A stretch of 40,406 nucleotides of DNA from an uncultured Eubacteriales bacterium (GTDB lineage: Bacteria > Bacillota > Clostridia > Christensenellales > UBA1242): assembly GCA_949077035.1 (NCBI GenBank), contig CARUPR010000010.1, forward strand, positions 1 to 40,406. The letters run 5' to 3'. Both the position numbers and the translations under genes were made by a program. A model generated the notes under the pieces. The model was given only the letters and a program-made list of their open reading frames with translations, was not told the origin of the DNA and made no database searches. Shown in pieces: positions 25,801 through 33,714 of the stretch; within the stretch, counting starts at the first letter, position 1, and each line of letters starts with the position of its first letter.

Positions 25801-27029
25801 TGCATCTGTCCTTTTGCAGTCCAGATGTTGTTTGCTTGACCATTATAAAGTGCTTGACCTATATGGATGGTTATTCCGCCAGTTGCTTCCATATCTTTTT
25901 GGCTGATTTCAATTTTGATAACTTCACCAGCAGGTGCATATAGCCCGGTGACTCCATAACTGCTATAACCTCTTGGACGCATTTGCACATTTTTTACAAG
26001 GCGAGGTTCATCATCACTGACATTTCCAAAATACATTCCAACAGACGCAGTATGTTTATAAAGTTGTCTATGTTGATTATTGCTGTCAAGTGCGGCAACA
26101 GGCTGGGCAGTTGTCCCTAAATAAAGATAACCATTGCTGTCCATCCATGTATAGCCACCACCATTTCCAGAATTATTGTGTGTGCCATTTGCACAAAGAT
26201 AATTTGATTCTCTTATAAGTGCATCTCTTGCTGCCATTTTTTCTGGAGTTGAGCCAATTACGCCTGATAAAGTATAACCAAAAGTTGGATAACCAGAAGG
26301 CAGGCCTTCATCAAGAGTTTCTTCTATAGGTTTAACCCTGTCAACAGTTCCTAAAACTTGACCTTCAAAACCAACTTGTGTGGTGGTTGTAGTTTCATTT
26401 ACAAAAATTTCACCTTCAACATTTTCTGGAGGAAGAAGAGATACATTTTTGTTATTCAAAGTAGGATTGTCATGAATAACCTTGTCAGTAGGCAAAACTG
26501 CAGGGGTGGTAGTATCCGGTGTTGTTTCATTGCAAGATTTTGTGCCCAAAATTATACCAACAATTATTGCTATGACAAGCAATATTGCAATAGCCGAGAT
26601 AATTATATTTCTCTTTTTGCCACCAGCATTTTTGTTTGACTTGTTTTGTTTGCCTGATTTTGGTTGTTGCTTTAAAGGCTGGACTTTTTCTTTTGTCATG
26701 CTTGGTTTTGTTGAAACAGCCTTTTGAGAAACAACATTTTTTGAAGTGGCAACAGCCTTTGTTGATGCAGTCTTTGTTGAAACAACTGAGTTTTTTGTCA
26801 CGCTTGGTTTTGATGACATAGCAGGCTTTGATGACATAGCGGGTTTAGAATTTGAAACAGCTTTTGCCGATGCTGAAGCCGAAACATGCTTTGTTGCACC
26901 ATTTGGCTTAGAACTTGATACAGCCTTTGCGGATGTGGCATTTGAAGATAAACTTTTTTGCGCTGAGGTTGTCTTTGCTTGAGATGCTGACTTTGCCGCA
27001 GGCTTTGCATTGTTGTTATTTACTGCCAT
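22836..27029 (-). CDS. M60-family (enhancin-like) metallopeptidase, cell-surface
   Basis: 1397 residues. The order is: a Lys/Ser/Ala/Thr-rich cytoplasmic tail (about 1-138), one membrane span (about 140-165) acting as signal anchor, then the extracellular part. The zinc site is HEYHH (H586, E587, H590), with G596 and E602 after it, fitting the M60 pattern of HExxH followed by a distal Glu (GEVTNN). A beta domain around 940-1050 looks PA14-like. A coagulation-factor 5/8-type carbohydrate-binding domain spans about 1130-1278, and a last beta-sandwich ends the protein. Known M60 enzymes cleave mucin-type glycoproteins, so this suggests life on a mucosal surface. The ribosome binding site AGGAG and a good promoter support the start. 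There is no sortase signal. Confidence 0.93.
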   Translation of the reverse strand: MAVNNNNAKPAAKSASQAKTTSAQKSLSSNATSAKAVSSSKPNGATKHVSASASAKAVSNSKPAMSSKPAMSSKPSVTKNSVVSTKTASTKAVATSKNVVSQKAVSTKPSMTKEKVQPLKQQPKSGKQNKSNKNAGGKKRNIIISAIAILLVIAIIVGIILGTKSCNETTPDTTTPAVLPTDKVIHDNPTLNNKNVSLLPPENVEGEIFVNETTTTTQVGFEGQVLGTVDRVKPIEETLDEGLPSGYPTFGYTLSGVIGSTPEKMAARDALIRESNYLCANGTHNNSGNGGGYTWMDSNGYLYLGTTAQPVAALDSNNQHRQLYKHTASVGMYFGNVSDDEPRLVKNVQMRPRGYSSYGVTGLYAPAGEVIKIEISQKDMEATGGITIHIGQALYNGQANNIWTAKGQMQRFPIILNTMTVNKNTSTYDEETGIYTAYVGSFVGGPLYIRNTGSSFNVKISGGVTYSHFILGYTTKEEFEENKKSSAPYFDLEVWNYGVLHSGPKIYAQNFSYEDIYKAAVLWEKVSSVTTTGSSQGIVFLYEPFVAAGAAVAFPGRSSVNCPGSWMSSSLNYNQIIRSGGWGNFHEYHHNFQNYGVGNGGEVTNNGMTLVSYALFTKISSARGIASNGAAGLGGWNSYTSATWALSEILKIPQGGTPSNGMQGLTIYSTLLHNFGANNYIQAKVQQQRKGYGQIYTGYMRAWQDITHNDMTYFFKDILKGIDNNVANQWKNPDYPTFVPVSSVYQTGRSFMYDGEKKYFKTMQPYVITYGEDFIIDLSKYNAPNGQYQSGSIVLPEGFSYKIKSISKPANGTIEVIDNYHFKFKPNKELLSGQIIATLEITKNDKAFKVDNVDLILEFEQSHETNKNTLVRTTYTYSDENMYSDAQIAYENNYQGFESEVTIDHTNPVQNANTDVWFYPDTEENHTKYPNAPAHHFYSKNTIVEVKGKMHFTEAGKYRFYLRGRRNCVVYYSLDEGLNYELGAKINDNSTSAQFRPNDPNSYFDVTLKENSWIYFKEVLLVKPEFSSFIGLGFAKWTEPMFTIVVKYYDSEGNEVSSTDDYVRSETHYYDYQGNEVSEEEANKAELIPPTSQPAYANAFRENYEYPTNTDFVTDYFYTREYTYNYDDTKVSDAAQTCLESIYKPWDNSATHSINNLFDDDDKTFIHSNKSNISESNPFGVTVQLDKKITANRLIFHGSAVKGQYRTYLPKTFKIWVSEDGENWTLVCDEANSTMGTLQVVADFDDYHTFSYYKVLVTNTHSTEAFKYICLNKIELAWSLSVNGGKQITPDNENFVFTGNWKNEQTFSTFGHVYAGEKDASLYFKFNGNRLALTSSLKFGTDFEVYIDGKKCESIEIKKQSGDWGLTYLSEALEMKWHDVQVKCKGKANIDSIIIFD

Positions 27030-27096
27030 AAATTCAATAGCTCCTTTTAAAATTTATAATAAAATATCAAGGTTGTTAAACTTAATATTCCCAATT

Positions 27097-27125
27097 ATTA
27101 TAATATATATTTTTTAATCTGTCAA
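27097..27125 (-). promoter_or_regulatory. Promoter of the M60 peptidase gene
   Basis: On the minus strand: TTGACA (27125-27120), 17-nt spacer, TATAAT (27102-27097). The leader is about 65 nt. Confidence 0.8.
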
Positions 27126-27207
27126 TTTGTAATATTTATTTTTTTATATTCCAACGTTTGCAATATTATTTTTTGCGATAAATGAGATTAATTTATAATA
27201 ATAGCTA

Positions 27208-27234
27208 TTGACAATAAAAGTGAATTGATATAAT
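27208..27234 (+). promoter_or_regulatory. Promoter of the gene at 27257
   Basis: TTGACA (27208-27213) and TATAAT (27229-27234) are 15 nt apart. This is the same short spacer as the C9 promoters but without a tract. Confidence 0.7.
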
Positions 27235-27256
27235 ATAGATTAAAAGGGGAAAGGTT

Positions 27257-27706
27257 ATGGGAATTTTTAAAAATAGAAATCATACTTATGTAGGTTATGA
27301 AAAAAAGGTAAGAACAAGCCATAGAGTGTTTGATATTAAAGAGACAGTAGATTATCTTAAAAAAAATCCTTATGATAATTCATCAAAAGATTTGGTATAT
27401 CTATATGAAAATGCAAAAAATGCCGAGCAAAAAGATTTTGTTTGCACAATATTGAAAAGCTATGTTAGAGTAGAAGCTGATGTAGAAATTACAGAAATTT
27501 ATGATTATGAGGATTGGGATATGTTAGAAACTGGTATTTTGTCAACTAGTTGCACAAAGTATGATATTCCATATTCTACAAAAGCAAAAATTAATGAAGC
27601 AAGAAAGCGTCTTGAAAAGAGCGTGCTTGAAGATTTGGAAAAAGATAAACTTAAAGAGCTAAATAGACAAAAAGAGTATGAAGATAAATTTGACGAATTA
27701 TTTTAA
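27257..27706 (+). CDS. Hypothetical soluble protein
   Basis: 149 residues, highly charged. The last 45 residues form a strongly predicted helix rich in Lys and Glu (ARKRLEKSVLEDLEKDKLKE). No motif is recognised. It has its own promoter, a purine-rich ribosome binding site (GGGGAAAGG), and a strong terminator just after the stop. It is divergent from the M60 peptidase gene. Confidence 0.7.
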   Translation: MGIFKNRNHTYVGYEKKVRTSHRVFDIKETVDYLKKNPYDNSSKDLVYLYENAKNAEQKDFVCTILKSYVRVEADVEITEIYDYEDWDMLETGILSTSCTKYDIPYSTKAKINEARKRLEKSVLEDLEKDKLKELNRQKEYEDKFDELF

Positions 27707-27715
27707 TGACATTAA

Positions 27716-27747
27716 AAATACAAATCAAACTGATTTGTATTTTTTTT
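27716..27747 (+). terminator. Intrinsic terminator
   Basis: AAATACAAATC (27716-27726) pairs with GATTTGTATTT (27732-27742), followed by T5. Confidence 0.88.
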
Positions 27748-27785
27748 AAGTATAGGTTTAAAGAATGTGGGTATTTTTTAAGAAA

Positions 27786-27860
27786 CACAAGAATGGCACG
27801 AATAACATAAGTGCTTTCTTTATGGACAAAAAATAAACAGAAAAGTGAGAATGTTATCTT
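27786..27860. repeat. Dispersed copy of the 40-bp hairpin repeat
   Basis: CACAAGAATGGCACGAATAA starts a unit that matches the tandem repeat at 22599-22735. GCAC (27796-27799) pairs with GTGC (27811-27814), and AAGAA (27789-27793) with TTCTT (27816-27820). A decayed second unit follows from about 27824 (GGACAAAAAATA to TTATCTTG). Confidence 0.6.
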
Positions 27861-27927
27861 GTTTTTTTTGTTTAAACATAGCAGAAATTATATCCCATTT
27901 CTCTTAATTTTTGCTTTTTTTATTCAA

Positions 27928-28839
27928 TTACTTTTCTATCTTTGCTTTTAAAGTTTTTTCAAATTGTGCAATTTCTTTGATTGTATCATCTTGCATAAGT
28001 TCATATTGGACAATTGAATATTTTTGGTCAAACTTGCTTTCCATATGCAGCAAATCACCTTCATTACTAAGATATTCTCTGTAAGGGGAAAGCGAATTGT
28101 TGATATAATTTAAAAGTGCTTCAATGCCTTCCTTTTGATAGGCCTTGAATATCAAAGGCTTGTTGTCTAAGATTTGGTCAACATCCAATTTGAGCAATGA
28201 ATTAAAACCATCTTTTTCTATTCCTGCTTGGACCATTTCGTTGAAACCAGAGGTGCTTGATGGAATATAGCGTAATGCCTTTTCACCAAATATTCTGGCT
28301 TGGTCACAAAGAAATTCTTTTGAAAGATTAGATATATATTCAACATAATCTTTTTGGGTTTCCTTGTCAGAGCAATAGCCTCTCAGCGCCTCATAAACAA
28401 CTTTGATTACATTTGCTTCAGGAAGCAGTTTTGCAAGCTCTTCAACAAAGAGTGGATTATTGAAAGCTTTTGAATAATTTATAGCGATAGCTTCCAAATG
28501 TTCTTGATTAAAATTAAGCACTTTATGACCATCTCTTAATTTATACAAAATAAATTGTGCCATAAATGTTGCATTTTCTAGCAAAGCTTTGGTTTGAGGC
28601 TTTAGAAAATCAATGATTCGGTAATTTGTTTTGTATAAAGAAAGCAAAAAACTTGGGTTTTGAAGCTGACTATCTGAAAGCTCAACTTTATCAAAATTTT
28701 TTCTCATTTTGCCCACAAATTCTAAAAGCAATCTGTCAATTTCCTCTTGTTGGGCATCTTTAGGCACCTTTGCATATTTTAAAAATTTTGCATACCTCTT
28801 TTGTTTTGTCTTTTCCATTTTTGTTTGATTATTTCCCAT
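27928..28839 (-). CDS. Hypothetical cytoplasmic protein
   Basis: 303 residues, helical throughout and without a membrane segment or catalytic motif that I can name. AGGAGG lies 6 nt before ATG 28839, and the gene follows the P-loop kinase-like gene by 20 nt on the same strand, so the two are probably one operon. The repeated pattern of short helices (for example NPLFVEELAKLLPEANVIKV) suggests a helical-repeat scaffold. It may be a partner of the kinase; this is inference from position only. Confidence 0.75.
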   Translation of the reverse strand: MGNNQTKMEKTKQKRYAKFLKYAKVPKDAQQEEIDRLLLEFVGKMRKNFDKVELSDSQLQNPSFLLSLYKTNYRIIDFLKPQTKALLENATFMAQFILYKLRDGHKVLNFNQEHLEAIAINYSKAFNNPLFVEELAKLLPEANVIKVVYEALRGYCSDKETQKDYVEYISNLSKEFLCDQARIFGEKALRYIPSSTSGFNEMVQAGIEKDGFNSLLKLDVDQILDNKPLIFKAYQKEGIEALLNYINNSLSPYREYLSNEGDLLHMESKFDQKYSIVQYELMQDDTIKEIAQFEKTLKAKIEK

Positions 28840-28859
28840 TTTTTATCCTCCTTTTATGA

Positions 28860-29438
28860 TTAAATTAATTTTATTATATCTTCCATGATTTTATTTAAAG
28901 TTTCAACTCTGTTTTTAGAGGTGTCATAATATTTAATTTTAAATTCAGAACATTCTTTTTTCAATTTTTCATTTAAAGTAAACCAAGATTTTGCATGATT
29001 AATTAAACATTCTTTTGATAGACCATAAGTCCAGTCTTTTTCTTTGTCATGTTTCAAACATAATTCTACTATATCGTCAATGCTTAAATTGCCATGACCA
29101 AGGCAAACCACAATGGTATTTTTATGGTCAACCATTTCATCAACAATTTGTGGATGCAGCTGACCACTTTCTAAGATATATCCATGATGATTTATATCAT
29201 TTCTTATGCAAGAATTAAAAAAGTGCAAAAGAGTTTTTTGAAAGAAATCACTATGTTCAAATTCGCTTTGTTTATCAATGTTATTTTTATAATAATTTTC
29301 TTTGTCTTGACCTCTAATAATTGCCCATTTTATAGAATCGCTATGGATAAGGTTGTAATTTGTGAATCTATCCTTAATCATATTGCTTATTGTGGTTTTT
29401 CCAGCTCTGCCAATACCCATGATGATAATATTTTTCAT
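28860..29438 (-). CDS. P-loop kinase-like protein
   Basis: 192 residues. The N-terminus has a strand and Walker A motif MGIGRAGKTT (residues 7-16), as in small AAA/kinase-type NTPases that phosphorylate metabolites or nucleosides. A second acidic strand end (VVCLGHGNLSIDDI) follows later. The substrate is unknown. I use ATG 29438, which has GAGGAG 7 nt upstream, rather than TTG 29453, which overlaps that site. Minus-strand TTGTCT (29570-29565) and TATAAT (29548-29543), 16 nt apart, may be its promoter, leaving a leader of about 100 nt. Confidence 0.8.
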   Translation of the reverse strand: MKNIIIMGIGRAGKTTISNMIKDRFTNYNLIHSDSIKWAIIRGQDKENYYKNNIDKQSEFEHSDFFQKTLLHFFNSCIRNDINHHGYILESGQLHPQIVDEMVDHKNTIVVCLGHGNLSIDDIVELCLKHDKEKDWTYGLSKECLINHAKSWFTLNEKLKKECSEFKIKYYDTSKNRVETLNKIMEDIIKLI

Positions 29439-29453
29439 ATTCAAACTCCTCAA

Positions 29454-29812
29454 AAGCCTTATATTTTATATAAAACTTTCATAAATTTCTTACATTGATA
29501 GTTGTTAGAAAATAAATTAATAAATAATTTATCAACAAAATTATTATACAATAAATCACTTGAAAGACAAAATGTATGATAAGGAATGTAAAAAATTTTA
29601 TAAAATTTATAATATGAAAGATAAAATTATAAAAATTTTATATACCTTACGCTTGTTTTTGTTGTTTTGTGAGGATAATAAAAAAATATTGCCAATAAGA
29701 CAATAGTTTTTTTTGTTTGTTTTGGTTTAAATTTAAAAAATTTCATTCAATAAATAATATTTTTTAGTTTATCTTAATTTTTTATCAAATCTGTTTTAAA
29801 ATTTAAAATTAA
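29454..29812. other. AT-rich intergenic region
   Basis: About 360 nt of very AT-rich DNA. Apart from the putative promoter of the kinase-like gene (29543-29570, minus strand) I see only repeated words of the type AAAATTTTATA around 29590-29645, and no gene. Confidence 0.6.
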
Positions 29813-30067
29813 TTATCTTTCAAGTCCGTCAAAGTCGCCGTCATATTCAATTTGGCTTTTGTCGGTATCAAGTCTTTCTCGCTTTTCTTTTTCAATTTTA
29901 TATAATAAATATAAGCCATTATTAAGAATAATGCCGTTTACGACTTTAGCTCCTCTGGCAACAAAAAAATCTTGAATTTCTTTTTGTGATTTGTCTTTTA
30001 AATGTTCATATAATTCTTTACCTGTAGAAAATTCTTCAGTTGTTGTTTTTTTTGATGATTTTTTCAT
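29813..30067 (-). CDS. Small hypothetical protein
   Basis: 84 residues. A basic, Ser/Thr-rich start (KKSSKKTTTEEFSTG) is followed by a compact middle (KELYEHLKDKSQKEIQDFF) and an acidic end. AGGAG precedes the ATG by about 7 nt. I recognise no family. It lies alone between two AT-rich gaps and is divergent from the gene at 30299. Confidence 0.6.
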   Translation of the reverse strand: MKKSSKKTTTEEFSTGKELYEHLKDKSQKEIQDFFVARGAKVVNGIILNNGLYLLYKIEKEKRERLDTDKSQIEYDGDFDGLER

Positions 30068-30227
30068 ATATCTCTCCTTTATTCTGTTGTTTTTTATTCC
30101 TTTTCTATTTTAGCATAAAATGATAAATTGTCAATTAATTTATTAAATAAATAAAATAATATAATTTTGGATATTAAAAATTTATGATAGCAAATTTAAA
30201 CCACAAATGAATTTTTTTATAATAGTA

Positions 30228-30257
30228 TTGACAATTATAAAAATATAGTGATATAAT
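30228..30257 (+). promoter_or_regulatory. Promoter of the gene at 30299
   Basis: TTGACA (30228-30233), 18-nt spacer, TATAAT (30252-30257). Confidence 0.7.
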
Positions 30258-30298
30258 TATAATAAGTTGTTAAACATTTTGAAAAATGGGAGGGTGAC

Positions 30299-30718
30299 AT
30301 GATTTATTCAAAAGAATTTGTTGAAAAAGTAAAAAGGATATATGGAGAAGAATCAAGGATTGTTGAAGTTTTAAATTCTGGCAACATTGACATTTTGGCA
30401 AGATATCTTGATGACTCGCAGGGTAGAGGTGGTGGAATTGCACCTAAAAAGATTCTTAAAATTATTGATGAAAGTGGTGACGCCAAAACTGCTGTTATAA
30501 ATATTTTAAAAGAAACAACCAGATTTTTAACTTATGACGGAGATAACTTATCATGTCAAGCAAGTGTCACTCCTTCATATATTTTAGAAGTAGTAGAAAA
30601 TAATGATTCAGCTGCAGCTATAGAAGAGATAAAAAAAGAAGCCAATGGCATCATAGAAAGAATTGAATTATATCATGAATTTTTTGAAGATTATTTAAGC
30701 CAAGAAAGATATTATTAA
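30299..30718 (+). CDS. Small hypothetical protein
   Basis: 139 residues, acidic and helical, with a glycine-rich turn near residue 42 (SQGRGGGIAP) and no membrane segment. I recognise no family. The ribosome binding site GGGAGGGTG decides ATG 30299. It has its own promoter and a strong terminator, so it is a single-gene unit. It lies next to the restriction-modification operon but runs convergent to it. Confidence 0.65.
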   Translation: MIYSKEFVEKVKRIYGEESRIVEVLNSGNIDILARYLDDSQGRGGGIAPKKILKIIDESGDAKTAVINILKETTRFLTYDGDNLSCQASVTPSYILEVVENNDSAAAIEEIKKEANGIIERIELYHEFFEDYLSQERYY

Positions 30719-30742
30719 TAAAAAACACTTTCAAAAATAAAA

Positions 30743-30768
30743 ACGAGAGATTAGCTCTCGTTTTTTTT
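30743..30768 (+). terminator. Intrinsic terminator
   Basis: ACGAGAG (30743-30749) pairs with CTCTCGT (30755-30761), followed by T7. The A-rich left side could let it also stop transcription from the restriction operon. Confidence 0.85.
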
Positions 30769-30847
30769 GCGTGTAAATAGGCTGTTAATAATCAGTTGAA
30801 TAATCAGTTGAAAATCTTAAAGGTTTTGAAGTTTATTTTAATTATCA

Positions 30848-31705
30848 TTATTTTAATAGCTCCTTCAATTTGCCATTAGAAAGGTCTTTAATATTGTAAA
30901 GGGTATCAATAGCATCAAAAGTTTCTTCAAGATTATTTCTTGCGGCTATCCAGCCAAAACCATCAGTTACCCAAATAAAAGCAAATCCTTTTATATTTTT
31001 AGATTCTTCAGAAATCATTTTATAACTTCTTGCAGTCTCATTAAGTTTTGAGCCAGAACTAGAATAAAAATTTGTTTCAAAAGCATATATACAATTTTTA
31101 GTTTTTACAACATAATCAAATCTTTTTGCAACTTTGCCAAGGTTTGAAAGAGATGATAAATCAATATTCCATTTACTTTCTATATCTTTTAAATACATTT
31201 CTTTGAAATAAGTTTTGTTTAATATAAAACCTTCTTTTTCAATATATTCTTGCAAAATATCTTCCATAAGATGTCCGCCACGATTTTTTCTACCATTAGA
31301 ACCAAGTCCAACTTCAACTCCAGTTGCATAATCTACAAGGTTATTTACTAAATGATTTGAAATTAAATCAAACAAGCCAGTTTTTCTCATAAATCTTTTT
31401 AAAAGTTCAATGTCATCAATGTTAATGAAGTTATATTTTAACTTTTCGCCATCATCGACAACTTTTATTTCTTTTTCTCTTACAGCAATTAAAAGAGGCA
31501 AGCATTTTCTAATCTCTGGATATTTTTTAAACAGCCCGTCAAAGTCTTGCTCAATATTATTTGAACCGATAAGAGAATTCAAAATGTTGAGTTCAACTTT
31601 TATTTTGTCAATGTTTTTATATACAGTATTAAAATCTGTATAATATTCATAAGTCGCGATGCTATCAGTAAAAGTGCTAAACCATTCATTAAAATTTCTT
31701 TTCAT
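30848..31705 (-). CDS. Type II restriction endonuclease, DpnII/MboI family
   Basis: 285 residues, the usual size of DpnII-type enzymes, which cut unmethylated GATC. The family block LVDYATGVEVGLGSNGRKNRGG is visible near residues 125-146, and a PD-(D/E)XK-like core follows (RFDYVVKTKNCIYAFETNFY, around residues 195-215). It is the last gene of a three-gene operon after a Dam-type methylase and a DUF5655 protein, 12 nt after the latter. GATC is nearly absent from the window, which supports the predicted specificity. A ribosome binding site (AGGAGAT) lies 7-8 nt upstream. Confidence 0.92.
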   Translation of the reverse strand: MKRNFNEWFSTFTDSIATYEYYTDFNTVYKNIDKIKVELNILNSLIGSNNIEQDFDGLFKKYPEIRKCLPLLIAVREKEIKVVDDGEKLKYNFINIDDIELLKRFMRKTGLFDLISNHLVNNLVDYATGVEVGLGSNGRKNRGGHLMEDILQEYIEKEGFILNKTYFKEMYLKDIESKWNIDLSSLSNLGKVAKRFDYVVKTKNCIYAFETNFYSSSGSKLNETARSYKMISEESKNIKGFAFIWVTDGFGWIAARNNLEETFDAIDTLYNIKDLSNGKLKELLK

Positions 31706-31717
31706 GAGTTAATCTCC

Positions 31718-32605
31718 TTAATTTTCGTCATAAGCTTTTTGCAATAAACTTTTTGCCAATTCTATTTCACTTTCTGATTTTATAATTAGTTGTAAATCTC
31801 CACACCCCCAATGTCCAATTGACCTTACATCTCTTAAGCTATTAGTTAAATAATATTTATCGGGATTAAGCCTAAAATTAATTCTTATATTACTTTGATA
31901 TATTTCCATAGTAGCAAAATTTTTAATTTTCTTAAAAGCCATATATAATTTAAGAGTGTTTTCAGAAACGTCATCTCCTAAACTCAATGCAAAATCTTTC
32001 AATTCATCAAAAATTGTTTTAAATTTTGTAGGAGCATTTTCGTATTGCTCTTTAAAGGTTTTTTCAAGTTGCTTTTTGTTTGTCTTTTCATTTTCGGTTT
32101 CAAGTGGGGCAACTGTGTTAGCATTTAACAATTCAAATAATAACAAATCGTTATCATACTTTTTGTATCTTATTAAAGATACATTTCTATTAATTTGTTT
32201 TATAGCTTCTTCATCATATTTATTAAAGTCGCCAGCTATACAAATTACTCGTGGCATTGACCAATCAATTTGCTCAGCTTCCTTAATTCCAAGTTTTTCT
32301 ATAACCAACAATTTAAAATTTGCTTTATGTTCCAATAGCCAATTTAAATAAAACAATCCTTGATTTATGACATTTTCATTAGAATGACATTTATATTCAA
32401 ATATAACAGGGCAATTGTTTTCATCAATTCCAATAGAGTCCATTCTACCATTGTCTATTCTATATTCGCTTTGTAAAAATCTAACACCGAAAAATTCATA
32501 CATATTTTTTTCGATAATGTTTTGTAATTCTTTCTCAATAGTTGCACTGCTAGATTTAAGTTCTTTAATTTCATTTCCAAGTTTAAACAATTTTAATTCA
32601 GCCAT
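31718..32605 (-). CDS. PD-(D/E)XK nuclease-like and DUF5655 protein in the restriction operon
   Basis: 295 residues in two parts. The first 180 residues resemble NucS/PD-(D/E)XK folds: GRMDSIGIDENNCPVIFEYK holds the spaced Asp, Glu and Lys of such a site. The last 110 residues fit DUF5655, which is often attached to such domains. Its start overlaps the methylase end by 8 nt (the methylase TGA lies inside its first codons), so the two are translationally coupled. In DpnII-type operons a second methylase often stands here; a nuclease-like protein is unusual. It may be an accessory nuclease or defence component; the function is inferred. Confidence 0.78.
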   Translation of the reverse strand: MAELKLFKLGNEIKELKSSSATIEKELQNIIEKNMYEFFGVRFLQSEYRIDNGRMDSIGIDENNCPVIFEYKCHSNENVINQGLFYLNWLLEHKANFKLLVIEKLGIKEAEQIDWSMPRVICIAGDFNKYDEEAIKQINRNVSLIRYKKYDNDLLLFELLNANTVAPLETENEKTNKKQLEKTFKEQYENAPTKFKTIFDELKDFALSLGDDVSENTLKLYMAFKKIKNFATMEIYQSNIRINFRLNPDKYYLTNSLRDVRSIGHWGCGDLQLIIKSESEIELAKSLLQKAYDEN

Positions 32606-33506
32606 TTTTTCTCCTTTTGTAATTCATTACAACAATTTCAGTTATATCTCCTCGCTTACTTGCTTGACAATTTATCATTCTTTTCGCATAAACTCGTTCT
32701 ATTTTAAAGGTTTTGTATAGATTGTCAAAAAAATCATCTTTTTCATTTGTGTTTTTAGGGTCAGAGTTTGAAAGCATTATGTGGCACCCTTTTTCATTTA
32801 AATTTTTATAATTATTTGCAAGTTTAATTTGATCATCATCATTAAACCCCGACTTGTCATAACTTACAAATGAATTATTTTCAACAATCGGGCGATAAGG
32901 TGGGTCAAAATAAATAAAAGTGTTTTTATCAGCCTTATCTAAAACTTGCTCATAACTTCCAAAACTTATTTCAACTTTTTGTAATAGATTAGAACATAAT
33001 TTCAAATTGTCTTTATCGCAAATCAATGGATTTTTGTATTTGCTATGTGGCACATTGAATTTACCATTTCTGTTAACTCGATAAAGCCCATTATAACAAG
33101 TTCTGTTTAAGAATATAAAATCTGCACATTTTTCAAAGTCATAATGTCCATTTAACTGAATCTCATTGTATCTATCTCTGACTTTGTAAAAATAATTTGT
33201 TCTATCTTCGCTTATTAAATATTCTTTTTCTAAAACATCTAATTGTTTTATTGTTTCTTCAACATCTACTTTAATACAACGATAACAGTTAATAAGCTCT
33301 TTATTAATATCATTTATATAAGCTTTTTCAATATTGTAATTTTGCAAAATATAAAAAAGGACTGCTCCGCCACCAACGAAAGGCTCTATGTAGGTTTTTA
33401 TTTTGCCTTCTGCAAGTTCTTTTGGGAACATTTCATCAAATGTATTTAAAAGTTGTCCTTTGCCTCCAGCCCACTTTAAGAATGGTTTGGCAACATCTTT
33501 GCACAT
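32598..33506 (-). CDS. DNA adenine methylase, Dam/DpnM type
   Basis: 302 residues. The motifs of the D12 (Dam) class are in order: FLKWAGGKGQLL (residues 9-20, SAM pocket), IEPFVGGGAVLF (about 41-52) and DPPY (201-204, catalytic). Such enzymes methylate the adenine of GATC and protect the host from the partner endonuclease, here of DpnII type. AAGGAG precedes ATG 33506. It is the first gene of the operon, so protection is made before cutting. The only GATC that I find in the window (32831-32834) lies in this gene. The stop is TGA. Confidence 0.93.
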   Translation of the reverse strand: MCKDVAKPFLKWAGGKGQLLNTFDEMFPKELAEGKIKTYIEPFVGGGAVLFYILQNYNIEKAYINDINKELINCYRCIKVDVEETIKQLDVLEKEYLISEDRTNYFYKVRDRYNEIQLNGHYDFEKCADFIFLNRTCYNGLYRVNRNGKFNVPHSKYKNPLICDKDNLKLCSNLLQKVEISFGSYEQVLDKADKNTFIYFDPPYRPIVENNSFVSYDKSGFNDDDQIKLANNYKNLNEKGCHIMLSNSDPKNTNEKDDFFDNLYKTFKIERVYAKRMINCQASKRGDITEIVVMNYKRRKNG

Positions 33507-33589
33507 TAAGATTTCTCCTTATGCTTTCATTATAACATATTAATTCAATATTTGTATTACTTTTCTAAAAATTTATAAACAAAATAATA

Positions 33590-33622
33590 TAAAAAATCTA
33601 ACCCTCTCGATGTGGGTTAGAT
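33590..33622 (-). terminator. Intrinsic terminator of the tRNA gene
   Basis: On the minus strand AATCTAACCC pairs with GGGTTAGATT, followed by T-rich sequence (AAAAAA on the plus strand at about 33591-33596). Confidence 0.8.
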
Positions 33623-33628
33623 TGAGAT

Positions 33629-33714
33629 TGGTGCGGGAGATGGGAGTCGAACCCACACGATGTTGCCACCACAGGCATCTGAAACCTGCGCGTCTGCCAT
33701 TCCGCCACTCCCGC
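33629..33714 (-). tRNA. tRNA-Leu (anticodon CAG)
   Basis: The minus strand begins with GCGGGAGTGGCGGAATGGCA and ends with the matching acceptor CTCCCGC, then A and an encoded CCA (33631-33629). The anticodon stem is CAGGT/GCCTG with loop TTCAGAT, giving anticodon CAG (codon CUG). The long variable arm and the T-arm GGGTTCGACTCCC fit the leucine class. A terminator follows. Confidence 0.95.
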
